DNA of 64,000 nucleotides from Mucidula mucida (taxonomy: Eukaryota; Basidiomycota; Agaricomycetes; Agaricales; Physalacriaceae). Below, in pieces: positions 1 through 11,784 of the stretch. The notes below the pieces were generated by a model. The model ran no database searches. It worked only from the letters and a program-made list of their open reading frames with translations, and was not told the origin of the DNA. The stretch lies in contig JADNYV010000092.1 in assembly GCA_015501055.1 (NCBI GenBank), positions 62,001 through 126,000 of the forward strand. Direction: 5' to 3'. Each line of letters starts with the position of its first letter. Within the stretch, counting starts at the first letter, position 1. A program made the translations under genes and the position numbers.

Positions 1-3000
1 GAGGGCCGCAGAGGGTAGTGTGACGTCAAGGGGTTTGGTGTCAGGCAGTGGCATGGGTCGGAATAAATGTGATGGGAATTGCGACATGGGGACTTCAATG
101 CAAGCAAGCGCAGGTGGCTTCGGCTTATTTGGGTACTGCTGGTGGAAATCATGAATAGCTTTGTCGGCATTCTTGAGATTGCATGCTGGTTCCCATGTCT
201 GTTCGTGTGTGCCATAACCCTTCCAGTGAACCTTGTATTGAAAACCCCCGCGGTACTTCCGGGAATTAACCACTTTCTCAACCTCCCATTCCGGTTCGGC
301 TCCTTTCAGCACAGGTGGTGGACGCGTGTCTCGAGGTTGCGTCAGAAATTGCGGCTCATGGTAAGGCGTCAACAGGGCCTCATTGAACACAGAATGAATG
401 GTTTTCCATGTATGAGGAATTTGGAGCTTGTAAGAGCTCATCCCAACTTTCTTGATCACTTTGAACGGCCCGAAGCGTTTGTCATCGAGCTTCTTCATTG
501 GTCGGTCCGTACTGAGATTCGTCCCTTCCAGCCATACTTTGTCGCCTTCCTTGTACTCCACTGCCTCTGTGCGTTTCCTGTCATAAAACCGTTTCATGTC
601 CTCTTTGGCCATCTTCAATGCCGACCCCACTTCGTCCCATGTTTTCCTCATGCTGTCGGCAAACTCCTGCGCAGTCTCATTTCTCGATGCCGTTTTTGGG
701 GCGGTGCCTTTATAGGGGTGTCTGCCCATGTCTGCGAAGAACGGAGTGACTTTGGTTGCCGAGTGTACCCAATCATTGTAAACAAATTCGGCAGAGGGTA
801 GCCATTCGTGCCAGTCGTTCTGATGGTAGTTGACAAATAACCGTAAGAAATGTTCTATCTCTTGGTTCAGCCGTTCCGTCTGCCCATTTGCCTGTGGATG
901 ATATGCCGTTGTAAAGTTTCCTTGTATGCCCAACAACCGGTACAACTCCTTCATAAAACGCGAGTGGTATTGTGGACCGCAATCATGTATCATCTGGCGT
1001 GGTATCCCATGTATGGGGAAAATGCGATCTCGGTAGATGCGGGCCATGCCTTCTGACGTCAGAGTGGTGTGTGTTGGTATGATGCGTAATCGCTTTGTGA
1101 AATGGTCCACAAACGTGCTGATCGCGTTGTATCCTCCCGATTCCGGCAGCTCTCCAATCATGTCCGTCCCTACTACCTCCCATGGCTCGCTTGGCACATC
1201 AATAGGGTGAAGAGGTGCAGCCGGCTTCGTGCAATGTGACTTTGTAACCTGGCATTTTTAACACCCTTCCACCTATTCTCGGACGTCTCGGCTGATTCCA
1301 GGCCACCAATAGGTGCGTGTGATCAGCTCAAGGGTCTTATATCATCCCGGATGCCCTGCAAGCTGTGCATCATGGTGCATTCCAATAACTCTTCCCCGCA
1401 ATTCCTTGTCCTTTGGTATGTAAATACAATCTTTCCATATATTAAGTCCATTTTCCTTCTCTTCCCATCCTTTTTCTTTGTTTTCTAATGCTTTTTGTAC
1501 GTATCTGTCTTTGTTTCCTTTTCTTTGTTTGATTTTGTTAAGTAATTCGTCCTCCGGTGTAGCTACTGTATGTAAAGAAAATTGAATTTGTGATATGAAA
1601 AACTCCGGTTTTAGCAACGATGTTTTCATTATCTTTTTCCCCCTTCTCAAGGCCTGTCATCCTTGACAAGGCATCAGCTTTTCCCATCATCCTGCCTGGC
1701 TTATGAATCATCTGTATGTCATATTCTGCCAACTCCGTAACCCATCGTGCCTGCCTCCGATTCAACTTCTGCGGTTTCCTGAAGTACTGAAGATTTTGAT
1801 GATCGGTAAAAACCTCCACCGTCTCCGTTGCTCCTAGAAGATACTGCCTCCAGTCATCAATTGAGTCCATGATGGCCATCATTTCTTTGTCGTAGATCTT
1901 GTAGTTGCGTTCAACTTCATTTCACGCGCGAGATCAGAAAGCCACTGGTCTCCATTTGCCTTCGACGAACTGGAATAGAACAGCCCCATTGGCATAGTTC
2001 GAGGAATCCGCCTCGACTCAAAACTTGCCGTTGTCATGTGGTACGATCAGAACGGGTTCTTCCGTCATCCTCCGTTTCAACTCCTCAAACGCCTCATGCT
2101 GCTCCTCTCCCCAAACCCATTTGCCCTTCCCGGTTAGCGATGTCAACGGCTTCGCTACTCCCGCAAATCCCTGAATGAAACATTGGTAGAAATTGCAGAA
2201 GCCCAAGAACAACTGTACTTCCTTCTTCTTTGTTGGCTCCCTCCATTCCTTCACTACGGCCACTTTTGCCGGATCCATCTTCACTTCTCCTCCTCCAACA
2301 ATAACTCCTAAGTAGTCTACAGTATGTGCCTCGAAACTACATTTCTCGGGTTTTAAATACAACTTATTTACTCGTGATATTTCTAATACTCGTCGTACAA
2401 TATGCCTATGTTCTTCCAACGTGTTCGTAAAGATAAGTATGTCATCCAAGTAAACTATAACATGTCCTTCATCAATCAACTCCTTCAGAATGTGATTCAT
2501 GAATGATTAGAACGTTGCCGGCAAGTTTGTAAGTCCAAAGAACATGACTGAGGGCTCAAACAGGCCTTGGTTTGTTCTAAACGCCGCTTTCCACTTATCA
2601 CCTTCTTTGATCCGGATGTTATTGTAACCCCATCAGACATCCATCTTTGTGAAAACCTTTGCTCCCTTCAACTTGTTGATGAGTTCCTGAATCAACGGCA
2701 AGGGATATCGGTTCTTGATTGTCATGTCGTTCAACTTCCGATAATCCTGTACTGGCTAAAGGCTTCCATCCTTCTTTTTGACAAAGAAGAAGGGTGATGC
2801 CATTGGTAAAATTGATGGCCGTATGTGTCCCGTGCGTATGTTTTCCTTCAAGAACTCGTCTAATGCCTTCTGCTCGGATGGACTAAGGGAATATACCTTG
2901 CAGTCAACCGGTTTGGAACCAGGCGTAAGTTCTATCGCATGATCCCAGGGTCTTCGCTCCGGTAGCTTGTCAAAGTCCGCCTTGCTAAATACATCGGAGA

Positions 3001-3913
3001 ATTCCTCAATGTAAGGTGCAGCAGCGGATGAAGGCTGTTGTGATCTCAGCTTTCTACCGCTTTTGCGATAGTTGTCCCAGTCCATCCAAAACAACCGCTC
3101 TCCCTCCTCCAGCTTCTCTTCTACATCTTCTCCTTCGTCTTCTGGCGAGTCATACTCGGGTAGATAGCCGCAGCGGTCTGGGCATCGATCAAAAGTCAGT
3201 GTGGATTCCGTCCAGTTGATCGTGGGGTTGTAATATCGTAGCCAGTCTAGTCCCAAAAAGATACTTGTTTTGCCAAGATTGGTGACGGCCAACTCAATCT
3301 TTTCGGCGTGGTCACCGATCTTCATTTGTACCTCCACAAAACCTTTGATTGCCCCTCCCTCGTTTAGGGTTCCATCCGCATTGTAGACAGGGAGCTTGAC
3401 CGGTAACTCCTTGATCGGGAGTCCGTTCTTCTCGACGAATTCTTTATTGACGCAAGAACCCGTTGCTCCACTGTCAAGAAGGGCACTTGTTTCCCATTCA
3501 GAGCCTGTGTGTACGCTCTCTATGGTTACTCGAAGTTTCATGTCCTGCCCCTTTGTTCCCCGGATGTACTTTCTCGACTTTTTCAACTCCGTCACAACTT
3601 CCACCGCAGCTTCCTTTGTCAATGCTCTGATCGCCATCACCTTCCCTTCCGTTGCTTCTCTCTCTCTCCGCTCCGGCATCCATGCTCTCAAAATTCCCAC
3701 TGCTCTCGGCACGTCATCCTCTCTTAGCCTTTGTGCTACCCACTCAGGCGTGTTTGGTTCGTATCTTTCTTTCGCAGGTTTTGGTGGTAAAATTGTCGAT
3801 GATATTTTAGATGCCTTAGTACCAGTACTATAAATAGATGCTGCATCTGACGATTTTTCCCTTGGCAACTGCTCCGGCAGGACTGCATCTACTGCGGGAG
3901 CTTCGCAAAACCC
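1..3913 (-). pseudogene. chromovirus pol, copy 1, broken
   Basis: Pol remnant read in the -1 frame relative to gag. The aspartic protease motif LLDSGATG and the start of reverse transcriptase are open from about 3868 to 2756. A TAG follows where copy 2 has an Arg codon. The YLDDILIF reverse transcriptase core survives in the segment 2500-2018. RNase H (1882-1538) and the integrase zinc and core regions lie in separate open pieces. At two places where copy 2 has lost one base in integrase (near 16100 and 16280), copy 1 keeps the base. The chromodomain lies at about 80-300. The many interruptions make this a dead open reading frame. Confidence 0.9.
3871..3913 (-). promoter_or_regulatory. gag-pol -1 frameshift signal, copy 1
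   Basis: The minus strand reads GGGTTTT at 3913-3907, phased G GGT TTT in the gag frame. After a 5-nt spacer comes a potential hairpin at 3901-3871: GCTCC-C-GCAG pairs with CTGC-C-GGAGC. The same layout occurs in copy 2. Function is inferred from motif, phasing and the open -1 pol frame that continues past the gag stop. Confidence 0.7.
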
Positions 3914-4815
3914 AACTCTTCGGCCAGCTTCTTCTTTTCCTTGTCATTCATTTCGGTCCATAGACCCCAAATCGTCTGGGGTCGACCCTTCTTGGGACAG
4001 AACCTGCTGACATGGCCGTGTTTGCCACAGCTGAAGCAAAGTCTTTGACGTGCATTGTTGATGTCCATCGGCCTGCCGGCTCCTCCATAGGTAACACCGG
4101 TGGCATCTCGTCGTGTGATCGGTGTCGGGGGTGGGTTTGTAGGATTGGCTCTCGATATAGCCGCCTGCGGAGCTTGGGGCCGGGACTGCATGCCAGACCT
4201 CTTGCTCGCCGCCCGCCTTCTCCACAGCTGATCGATCTGAATGATCTGTGCCTTCCAATCCTTGTACTTCTCTGGCAACCCGTCTCGGCTGCCATAGATC
4301 TGGTTGATGATCTTCTCGTTGACATTGGTCTCAAGAAGTCGCACAACGGATGCGTCATCCTTTGAGTATCCTGCCTGAGTGAGCAGGACCTCGAACTTCT
4401 GGAAGAAATCTTGAGCGGTGTCTTGCCCCTGGCGCAACCGCTCGATCTGGTCTTGCGCATCTCGCGCGAGGTTGGAGTCCACAAATCGCTCCTTCAAGTT
4501 CTCCTTGAACTCAGTCCAAGAGACTGTCCATTCCTCTTCCTCCTCGTCGAAGTTCTGGTCCGAGTAGTTCTGGACCCATGCATCAACGTGATCTCCTCGG
4601 ATGTAGGAGAGAACAACATCGATCCTTTCGGAGTCCGATGTGAGGTTGTTCTTCTTGTCACGGATGTATGTAAACATCGATCGCCACCAGCTCTTGTACT
4701 TGGACTTGTCTCCGTCATAGTCATAAGGCTTGTTGACAAGGGATCGGCCTTTGGTTTCAACCTCGGCATGATGAGCGGGTGTGTGAGGAACGGTTTCGGG
4801 TGCTTCGTTGGACAT
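3889..4815 (-). CDS. Gag polyprotein, copy 1
   Basis: 308 codons, open from ATG to TAG. Gag forms the particle that packages element RNA. The N-terminal half is charged and capsid-like. Near the C-terminus is one CCHC zinc knuckle (CFSCGKHGHVSRFC), typical of Ty3/gypsy nucleocapsid. It is nearly identical to the gag of copy 2 (12382-13311). The last codons overlap the -1 pol frame at a GGGTTTT site. The frame is intact, but the copy cannot make a full Gag-Pol. Confidence 0.9.
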   Translation of the reverse strand: MSNEAPETVPHTPAHHAEVETKGRSLVNKPYDYDGDKSKYKSWWRSMFTYIRDKKNNLTSDSERIDVVLSYIRGDHVDAWVQNYSDQNFDEEEEEWTVSWTEFKENLKERFVDSNLARDAQDQIERLRQGQDTAQDFFQKFEVLLTQAGYSKDDASVVRLLETNVNEKIINQIYGSRDGLPEKYKDWKAQIIQIDQLWRRRAASKRSGMQSRPQAPQAAISRANPTNPPPTPITRRDATGVTYGGAGRPMDINNARQRLCFSCGKHGHVSRFCPKKGRPQTIWGLWTEMNDKEKKKLAEELGFAKLPQ

Positions 4816-5401
4816 AATGAATCGGGGTGATAGGATCGGAGAGTGAAAGGGTGAAAGTGGGGATATGGGAGATGCGGATCTTGATGAAACAGGTGAGGGA
4901 ATAGAGGTTTGGATGAATAAGGAGGAGTTGCCTAGATCTGAAATAGAATCCAGGACTTGGTAGGGTGGGGAATGATGATGTGTATCATAAGGTAAGTAAA
5001 GTAGGTAGGTATCGTAACTGTCTACGCTATTTTACCGACTACTGACTACGTATCTACGGAGCCCAAGAGCTCGTCACAAGTTTGCAATTGCCCAGCCGAC
5101 GTCCCTCTGGTGTGAGGTAAGCCGAAGTTTTCCTGGGAACGGGGGTTGACCCGTAAACAGCGCTCACTGAAGTGCAACTGCCAAAAGTTCGTTCTTGTGA
5201 GAGCGGCTACTTCCAGCACCCGAGGCAGTTATCTCTAACTGTTAGCCGGCACTACTGGGACCAATACACACGTATGCGGACATGCGCTGGAATTAGGAAT
5301 CCGTCGATCTGTAAACAGGAAAGGGGATGGAAAAATGTGTGATGATCAAACAGCGAAGTGCTGATCGACAATCAGGGATGTGTGGTAGGTGGTAGAAAGT
5401 A

Positions 5402-5645
5402 CTGTAGCGTTTCGACCACAAATTCACATAACGGGTCACGGGGGTCTTTGAAGTGAAGCTATATATACATCATAACGGGTCACGGACCACTTTGGTCAGG
5501 CACAAGCCTCCAAATAAGGAAACTTCAGGTCCCGCTATAGGCGGGACTGTCCAAAAAAGGCAATTTAAGGGTCTGTGAAGCTGTTCACTGTAACTTCAGA
5601 CCATAATGGGTCACAGGCTGTGAAGTTACGGTTGAAACGCTACAG
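5402..5645. mobile_element. 244-bp MITE inside chromovirus copy 1
   Basis: It starts CTGTAGCGTTTCGACC and ends with the inverse of the same sequence, giving imperfect terminal inverted repeats of about 26 bp. TA flanks both ends (5400-5401 and 5646-5647). There is no coding capacity. Length and TA duplication fit a non-autonomous Tc1/mariner-type element. Copy 2 of the retrotransposon has the empty site (GGAACTACTTTC), so the target and the TA duplication can be read directly. Confidence 0.88.
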
Positions 5646-5659
5646 TAGTTCCGATCTTC
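5646..5659 (-). other. primer-binding site, copy 1
   Basis: The 12-nt AGATCGGAACTA (minus strand) follows the LTR after 2 nt and is complementary to TAGTTCCGATCT inside the LTR. The MITE is inserted directly at its 3' end, using the terminal TA as target. Confidence 0.65.
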
Positions 5660-6188
5660 TGTTAGCAACTGACTAAGCCACGAGACTCAACCAGGTACCA
5701 CAGCAAGAACTGAAAGAGAAAGTGTTTGCGTTCGTAAGACTAGGCTAGGCCAGGTGTATAAACGAGATCGGAACTAAAGTACAATAATACTACACTACTG
5801 CTTATATACTAGTAAGTCTGTGTTTGAGACTCCTTGTCCATACGTGTTTCCACTAGGGATGCTCCATGCCCTTGACCCAGTGTTGTATGCTACTAGTCCG
5901 TGAAACCATTAAATACGAGTGGTAACTGCATGTAAGTAATAATACTGAAACGACCATGTGTGCTACGAGTGTCGGCGGTGTGTATACAATAGGGAGTCCA
6001 TGAGGTATCGGCATGTATGATGTTATCCATGTGTTGGGTGTGTGTCCAACATGAGTACGGCTTCGGTAATGAAAAGGAGTATGATTGGTGACGAAACAGA
6101 TGATGAAACAGTCCGTTGGTTGATAAGACAAGCCCCCCCGATAAGATATGATAAGATTGAAAATGTGAAAATATGGCGATTCATAACA
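5660..6188 (-). repeat. 5' LTR of chromovirus copy 1 (529 bp)
   Basis: It begins TGTTATGAATCGCC and ends in ...CTAACA when read on the minus strand, giving TG...CA ends. It matches both LTRs of copy 2 over its full length. The copy 2 LTRs carry TATATAAG about 31 bp before TAGTTCCGATCT. Confidence 0.93.
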
Positions 6189-6647
6189 CATGGTTGCGAC
6201 ATAACCAGTTATGCCAGGGTGCATGGCAAACCTGGTGTACCCTATATCATTATGCTTTGGTGTGGCTGCATAATCAACATAATTAGCATGTCGCCATGTT
6301 AGCCACATACATGCTAACTTACTGATGAAGGGTCCACCCTACAACGCTCAGCCTATCAAAGCAGTAGACTTCAAGAACAGGCCGTTGTTGGAGCTTGCTC
6401 CTTTTCTTCCGTTGTGCACTTCCTGTTGACACATCCCTTTGGTAAGGATCTAAAATTGTTATGTGTCTAGTAGGTTGAATCAAGCTATTATCATTACGAG
6501 GTATGATGTATTTCTTCTAGTCGATTGTCCAAGAACAACTACTGATGGCCGCCACAGATCCAGTTTATTGTGATATTGGTCTGGACCCAAATTCAACGCC
6601 TAGAGTGTTAGGTCAGCATGAACGGGGAGAGTAAAGAATTCTCCGAC
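6189..6647. other. intergenic, nothing recognised
   Basis: Flank of the copy 1 LTR. It is AT-rich, with short dyads around 6255-6320 but no convincing gene or element. Confidence 0.5.
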
Positions 6648-7370
6648 CTAGTTCCTCATAAATATCTCTTGTGGGTCGTATCTGTCTAAGAGATAGCCAA
6701 TCAGGCGGCCGTTTGCATCCCGCGGTGGCTTAGGCGCGCAACTGCTACTCAGCACAGCCTGTTCAGCGGCATCTATACCGCGAGTATATGTCTCTTCGAG
6801 CAACATTTGTCGCCCGTGACTATCTAGCCTACTCGTTGTTGTAGAGTTAGTGTCTGATTGCGACGCCAGTTCGTGGAACTGAACATTGTGACTTGTTATG
6901 TAGCGGTTTATGATGGGTATGATAGTGTTGCATGCAGTTTGTTGAAAGCTGTGCTCGGTCTCAACAAGGTGACGTCTAGATGTTCTTGCTTGTGAGTTCT
7001 CTGTTCCACTCAACAGGGAATTGTGACGAACGTACTGGTTACCAGCTGGGTCGGTTATTGTGGATTGCATTGGTCTAAAATCAAATGAAGCCGTTGTTTA
7101 ATCGACGTAGTGGCAAAGTACGTGTTCATACCGAATGCCGTATACATCTTCTGCCAGTGATTCTATCCACTCCGTGGACGGCCAAGGAGTTACAAGTCTG
7201 GCGAATGACTCTATCAGCGCCTCTCGATACTCGTTCAAGTGCTTCCACCTATTGAGACTAGCTCGATATTCCTTGTATGCGCGGCGCCACATTTTTAATG
7301 TCGCTACCTCGACTTCGGGACGTAGACGTTGATGTTGGGAGGAACTTTGATAGGAAGGGTCTCGAGACAT
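6648..7370 (-). CDS. doubtful small hypothetical gene
   Basis: Two open segments in the same minus-strand frame (7370-7098, 90 codons, and 7070-6648, 140 codons) are separated by one TAA at 7098-7100. The first is rich in Trp, Arg and Glu and looks helical. The second is polar and Ser/Thr-rich. I recognise no domain. A 47-nt GT-AG intron at the junction fails on frame, so this is either two spurious ORFs or one gene with a nonsense codon. It lies between the two retrotransposon copies. Confidence 0.25.
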
Positions 7371-7905
7371 AGCACTGAGGTAATCGCATTTGTTGTCGTA
7401 CTATCTAGAGACACGCTGTGACTTATAGGAAACCATTCAAGATGAACAATAACGGGGGAAATGTCCTTGTCCTCAGGTTGTTCTACTGAGAAACAATAGT
7501 CACCTCCCGTAAGATCAGTCAACCTCCGCTTTTATCCCTTGTGTTTGAACAAGGCATCCCGCTGAGCTGCTGATTATTGTCTGAGATTGTCAAGATCGAT
7601 AAGTGAGGGGTTGCGAGAGAAATACTAGCACGTGTTCCATGCTATCGGGCTCCTTTATACAGTATCATTCACGTGCCAAATCACTGACACGGTAATTACG
7701 CCACGAAACAAAGACTCGGAGCTGTAAGGAAATGTATGCTCATATTTGGCATCTACACAGTTAAGTAACACGTCTCTTTTTGCTGCTACATCGTCAGACT
7801 TTCGGAGACAAGGAAGTGCTTCGGTCAACCCATCTCAAGTTCGTTTGCGGCCCTCGCATCAGAATCGGAGCGCCCAGACAAAAAGGTCCCAATGAGCAAT
7901 GAGAT
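7371..7905. other. intergenic, nothing recognised
   Basis: Between the doubtful small gene and the 3' end of the DUF6535 pseudogene. A short minus ORF (7522-7304) overlaps the edge, with no further support. Confidence 0.4.
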
Positions 7906-10779
7906 CTATATCCGGCGTATCAGGCGGATGCATTGTGAAGACGAATAACTATTCACCTTGTTTCTCGGTCGAGAGGCGGCCTTCCAAGGCATACGTTGCT
8001 GTTGACAATCACGTCGGAAATCAGACACTGCGACAAGCACTTCCTCGTGAGTCTTGTATGGCAACAGACAATTCGTCAGTGGATGACGAGCATGCGAACG
8101 ATGACACTCGTAACCGTCTCGGACGGCAGGGCACCGCATGAACACGTCTAGATCCTGTAGACTGGACTTCCACAACTCCGCACTCACAAGTGGGACAAGA
8201 GTCTCTAACCCTTTTCGACGTTCAACATCAGATAGCATGAGGATTTTGGAAAACGACAGCAAGTTCGAGGGTGTTCGGATGTAGTCCATTATTTGGGCAT
8301 GTGTAGCCGCGGAAATCTGTTTGAGGATATCTAAACCTTCGATAAATGCCGCTGCGATGAAGGAATGTGATGTCTTCGCGATAAATGTTGGCCGGGATCT
8401 TGTTTGGTCGAAGGGAGCTGCACATATTACCTCTAGCCAGTGCCTACTGCAGAGCTTCTCGTAGATCCGTGGCAAGAGCTTCGTACATCCAAAATGTACT
8501 ACGCTCTGGAGGAGATCAGAAAGGAGAGGCGAGATCTCGGAAAGGTTGACAGCCTCTACAAAGATAGCTTGGACAATCTTGTCGGCAACTAGATCCGTCA
8601 TCCAGGTGTGGTAGTCCTTGGTAAGACTTTTATATTTCTCACCGAGGCTTTGGGCCTGAGCAGACAGGTTCGCATCGAGCAAGAGTGCTGTGAAGAGAGG
8701 ATGGAGAAGTCGTTGTCTTTCGCTAGCAGGCAACGTCTCTTCGACAAAAGCATTCGATACGACCGATGCCAAGGTATGAAACGTCGCATGAAGGACACGT
8801 GCATGACGGACATGGTTTGCCTCACCACGGAGATCAATGTCACATTTCATGCTTGCAATGAGTTGCGCGATGAGCGAGGATATAGTGAAGTCATCAGGAA
8901 AGCCGGTAGATTGAATAGAGGGAAGTCGGATAAGGACATGGCGGAGTTGTATATCAGTGGGCACGCCCGCGTACACTGCCTCCTGATTATACTGAGGATA
9001 AACAACCTGGAGGAGAAACTCTGATAGTGATGACCGAAGGAAGGTTGCCACCGCTTCACGGAAGGATAACGGCTTAGTGGTGCTGACACTGATAGAGGGA
9101 TTCTCAAAGACAGTGAGCCTGCAATCTAGATAGCTTGGGGTGCTTCTCTTCCTCTCCATGTTATTGTGGACTCTACACGAGTATGCGTATTTCGAGAAGT
9201 CATGCTTCGTACAGTGCATACAGGCATGACGTGGTGAAGTGAACCAAGAGATGAATGTGCACCAGACGGGCGAATTATCATTCATGCCAAGCCATTCTGG
9301 CCCGAACGCCAATGCATTTCGCAGAATTTGTACCTATGCTGTGATGTCATACATGGCGGATGGCGCGAGAGTCTGTCGAGACAGAAAAGCCGCTGCATTC
9401 TCCGATTCGCAGTGATTGAGTAAGGACGGAAGGGATTCCGAAGACCGCATTTGACGCGGAGGCCAAGTCAAGTTTTTTTCCGGACAGATACGAATGAAAG
9501 ATCTTTGAAGACGCTCGTATGCTGCTTGGGCCGAGGACTCCTGATTCTCAGGAGCCTCTAATGCATGACTGATTGCACGTTCGAGAAATGAGGCTGCGAT
9601 AGAACGTGTAACCAAAGGGATACTCTTCAGCGGAAGATTACAGATGGCCTGTAACACGATTGTTTGAACAGAGGAGTTCGACGAAACACCGTAGAGCCAA
9701 ACGGTCGCTTGCGCGTCGATGATATACGAAATGTCCTGAACAATGGCCTTCTCGGCTTCAACAAGCGACAACGGCGCGAAGCTGAATGTATCCGAGTTAG
9801 ATGCAATATCCATAGCACAATTCAGCGGGCATGAATGATTTGCCGTCGTCTCGGGAAGGATTGTATGATTGGAGAACCTCATCCAGTCTAGGAGCCAAGA
9901 GAAACACTTTAGTAGCTTGGGCGACCGCGTGTTTCGGACGATGCGAATGATGCGGTATGCATAGTGCGTCAAGGGAGTCTTATACGGACATGCAGGATTG
10001 AAAACAGGGATAACATTGGTGACGAGATACGCTGCTAGTGCGGCAGCTACGACAACAGAAATCGATGCGGTTATGTGCCGACTCACGAGAGGAGAAGGAT
10101 GATCAGTCCCGCAAAGAAAACTCCCAGTGCGACGTGCATCAGGACGGGCAGTAGGCCAATGATGACCGGAACGTGCCATTCCGACAAGTTTGTGAAGCGA
10201 AACTGTCGGATGCGGCCGCGCTCGCGATATGTCCCGAGTTCGATAGAGGTTCGGTACTCGTGTATCCATTGCTTTGTGAGAACAGCGATGAGCGCAGTCG
10301 TGAGGCTGAGCGCCAAGCTGGTAAACCAGAGTCCGTTGACCCACGAGGCTGTAGATGTTGGATGGAAAGTCATATACGGGGACAGGGGCGATTGGGGTAC
10401 GCTGCTCGAAGGAAGACCATCCATACTGGCCCGTTGAAGGTGAACAAGCTCGAATATCAAGTAGGATGTGACTTCGTGGTTGTCGATCTGAAGGGTCTGG
10501 AAAGTTTGGGAAACGAAGGTTGAAACGACCGCAGAGAATAGGCCTGCCTGAATGGCAAGTCAAAAATGAGAAAGTGGGAGAAGTGAGTCAGCATACGAAG
10601 ACTAGAAGGACATCAAGGGCATCGGTCCAGTTGGCCACCTTGTCGGCGTCAACCTTGGCGCTCTCCGCAAGGTAGGTCTTCCACATCCTTCCCTTTTCTC
10701 CCATTTCTTCGTGCGGTGCATCCTCGCTACATTTGTGTTCGTAATCGAAGGGATCCTGAGCTTTAAAGAGGGGCTTCAT
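7906..10779 (-). pseudogene. DUF6535-domain membrane protein, broken
   Basis: The start is taken at ATG 10779. Exon 1 ends in LDVLLVF before a GTATGC donor, and exon 2 resumes AGLFSAVVSTF, the junction typical of agaricomycete DUF6535 proteins. Several hydrophobic segments follow (ASWVNGLWFTSLALSLTTAL, VIIGLLPVLMHVALGVFFAG, SISVVVAAALAAYLV), then PYKTPL and a long soluble helical tail. Two lesions are visible. The reading frame shifts near 10083, between the second and third membrane segments. An in-frame TAG at 9334-9336 splits the tail, which is otherwise open in one frame from about 10100 to 7906. Function of the family is unknown. The gene is trapped between two retrotransposons. Confidence 0.72.
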
Positions 10780-11003
10780 GAAATGAATATAGCACCGCAA
10801 GACGAACACGAACCATGCTGTATCCAAAGATTGGCATGTCTCGCCCCGAAATAAGGGCTGCCCTTCTGGATTTGATCTTTCTCTTGGGGAAGGGAATGCG
10901 AGGTACCTTTGGAAGTATTGCCATAACTTACAACTCCTCTCAACGCGACGTCCGGAACGAGTTCTTTGGAACCAACCCTAGACTCGTGTCGGGACTCGAT
11001 ATA

Positions 11004-11247
11004 CTGTAGCGTTTCGACCGCAAATTCACATAACGGGTCACGGGGGTCTTTGAAGTGAAGCTATATATACATCATAACGGGTCACGGACCACTTTGGTCA
11101 GGCACAAGCCTCCAAATAAGGAAATTTCAGGTCCTGCTATAAGCGGAACTGTCCAAAAAAGGCAATTTAAGGGTCTGTGAAGCTGTTCGCTGTAACTTCA
11201 GACCATAATGGGTCACAGGCTGTGAAGTTACGGTCGAAACACTACAG
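11004..11247. mobile_element. 244-bp MITE, second copy
   Basis: Same length and ends as the element at 5402-5645, with few mismatches, and flanked by TA (11002-11003 and 11248-11249). It lies 8 bp before the 5' LTR of chromovirus copy 2 and within the promoter side of the DUF6535 pseudogene. Confidence 0.88.
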
Positions 11248-11255
11248 TACGGTCG

Positions 11256-11784
11256 TGTTATGAATTGCCATATTTTCACATTTTCACATCTTATCATATC
11301 TTATCGGGAGCCTTGTCTTATCAACCAACGGACCGTTTCATCATCTGTTTCGTCACCGATCATACCCCTTTTCATTACCGAAGCCGTACTCATGTCGGAC
11401 ACACGTCCAACACATGGATGACATCATACATGCCGATACCTCATGGACTCCCTATTGTATACACACCGCCGACACTCGTAGCACACATGGTCGTTTCAGT
11501 ATTATTACTTACATGCAGTCACCACTCGTATTTAATGGTTTCACGGACTAGTAGCATACAACACTGGGTCAAGGGCGTGGAGCATCCCTAGTGGAAACGC
11601 GTATGGACAAGGAGTTTCAAACACAGACTTACTAGTATATAAGCAGTAGTGTAGTATCATTGTACTTTAGTTCCGATCTCGTTTATACACCTGGCCTAGC
11701 CTAGTCTTACGAACGCAAACGCTTTCTTCCTTAGTTCTTGCTGTGGTACCTGGTTGAGTCTCGTGGCTTAGTCAGTCGCTAACA
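11256..11784 (+). repeat. 5' LTR of copy 2 (529 bp)
   Basis: TG...CA ends. It matches the 3' LTR at 17244-17768 with several substitutions and small indels. Confidence 0.94.
11636..11679 (+). promoter_or_regulatory. LTR TATA box and predicted transcript start
   Basis: TATATAAG at 11636-11643 places the expected start of transcription near 11667. The sequence there, TAGTTCCGATCT at 11668-11679, is the exact reverse complement of the primer-binding site 108 bp downstream. Confidence 0.6.

Larger units (their letters stand above)
1..6188 (-). mobile_element. Ty3/gypsy chromovirus, copy 1 (left end outside window)
   Basis: Minus-strand LTR retrotransposon. Seen in order along the minus strand: 5' LTR (6188-5660), primer-binding site interrupted by a MITE, leader, gag (4815-3889), then a decayed pol with protease, reverse transcriptase, RNase H, integrase and the start of a chromodomain at the window edge. 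Position 1 corresponds to about 50 bp before the 3' LTR in copy 2, so the 3' LTR should lie just outside. Gag is open, but pol carries several stops and frame breaks, so this copy is not autonomous. It is highly similar to copy 2 at 11256-17768 and lies head to head with it. Confidence 0.93.

Noticed and set aside
5041..5340. Possible separate element in the copy 1 leader
   Set aside because: The same sequence lies between the LTR and gag in copy 2 (about 11830-12180), so it is simply the retrotransposon leader.
7071..7117. 47-nt intron joining the two small ORFs at 6648-7370
   Set aside because: GT and AG are present, but the joined frame meets a stop within 12 codons.
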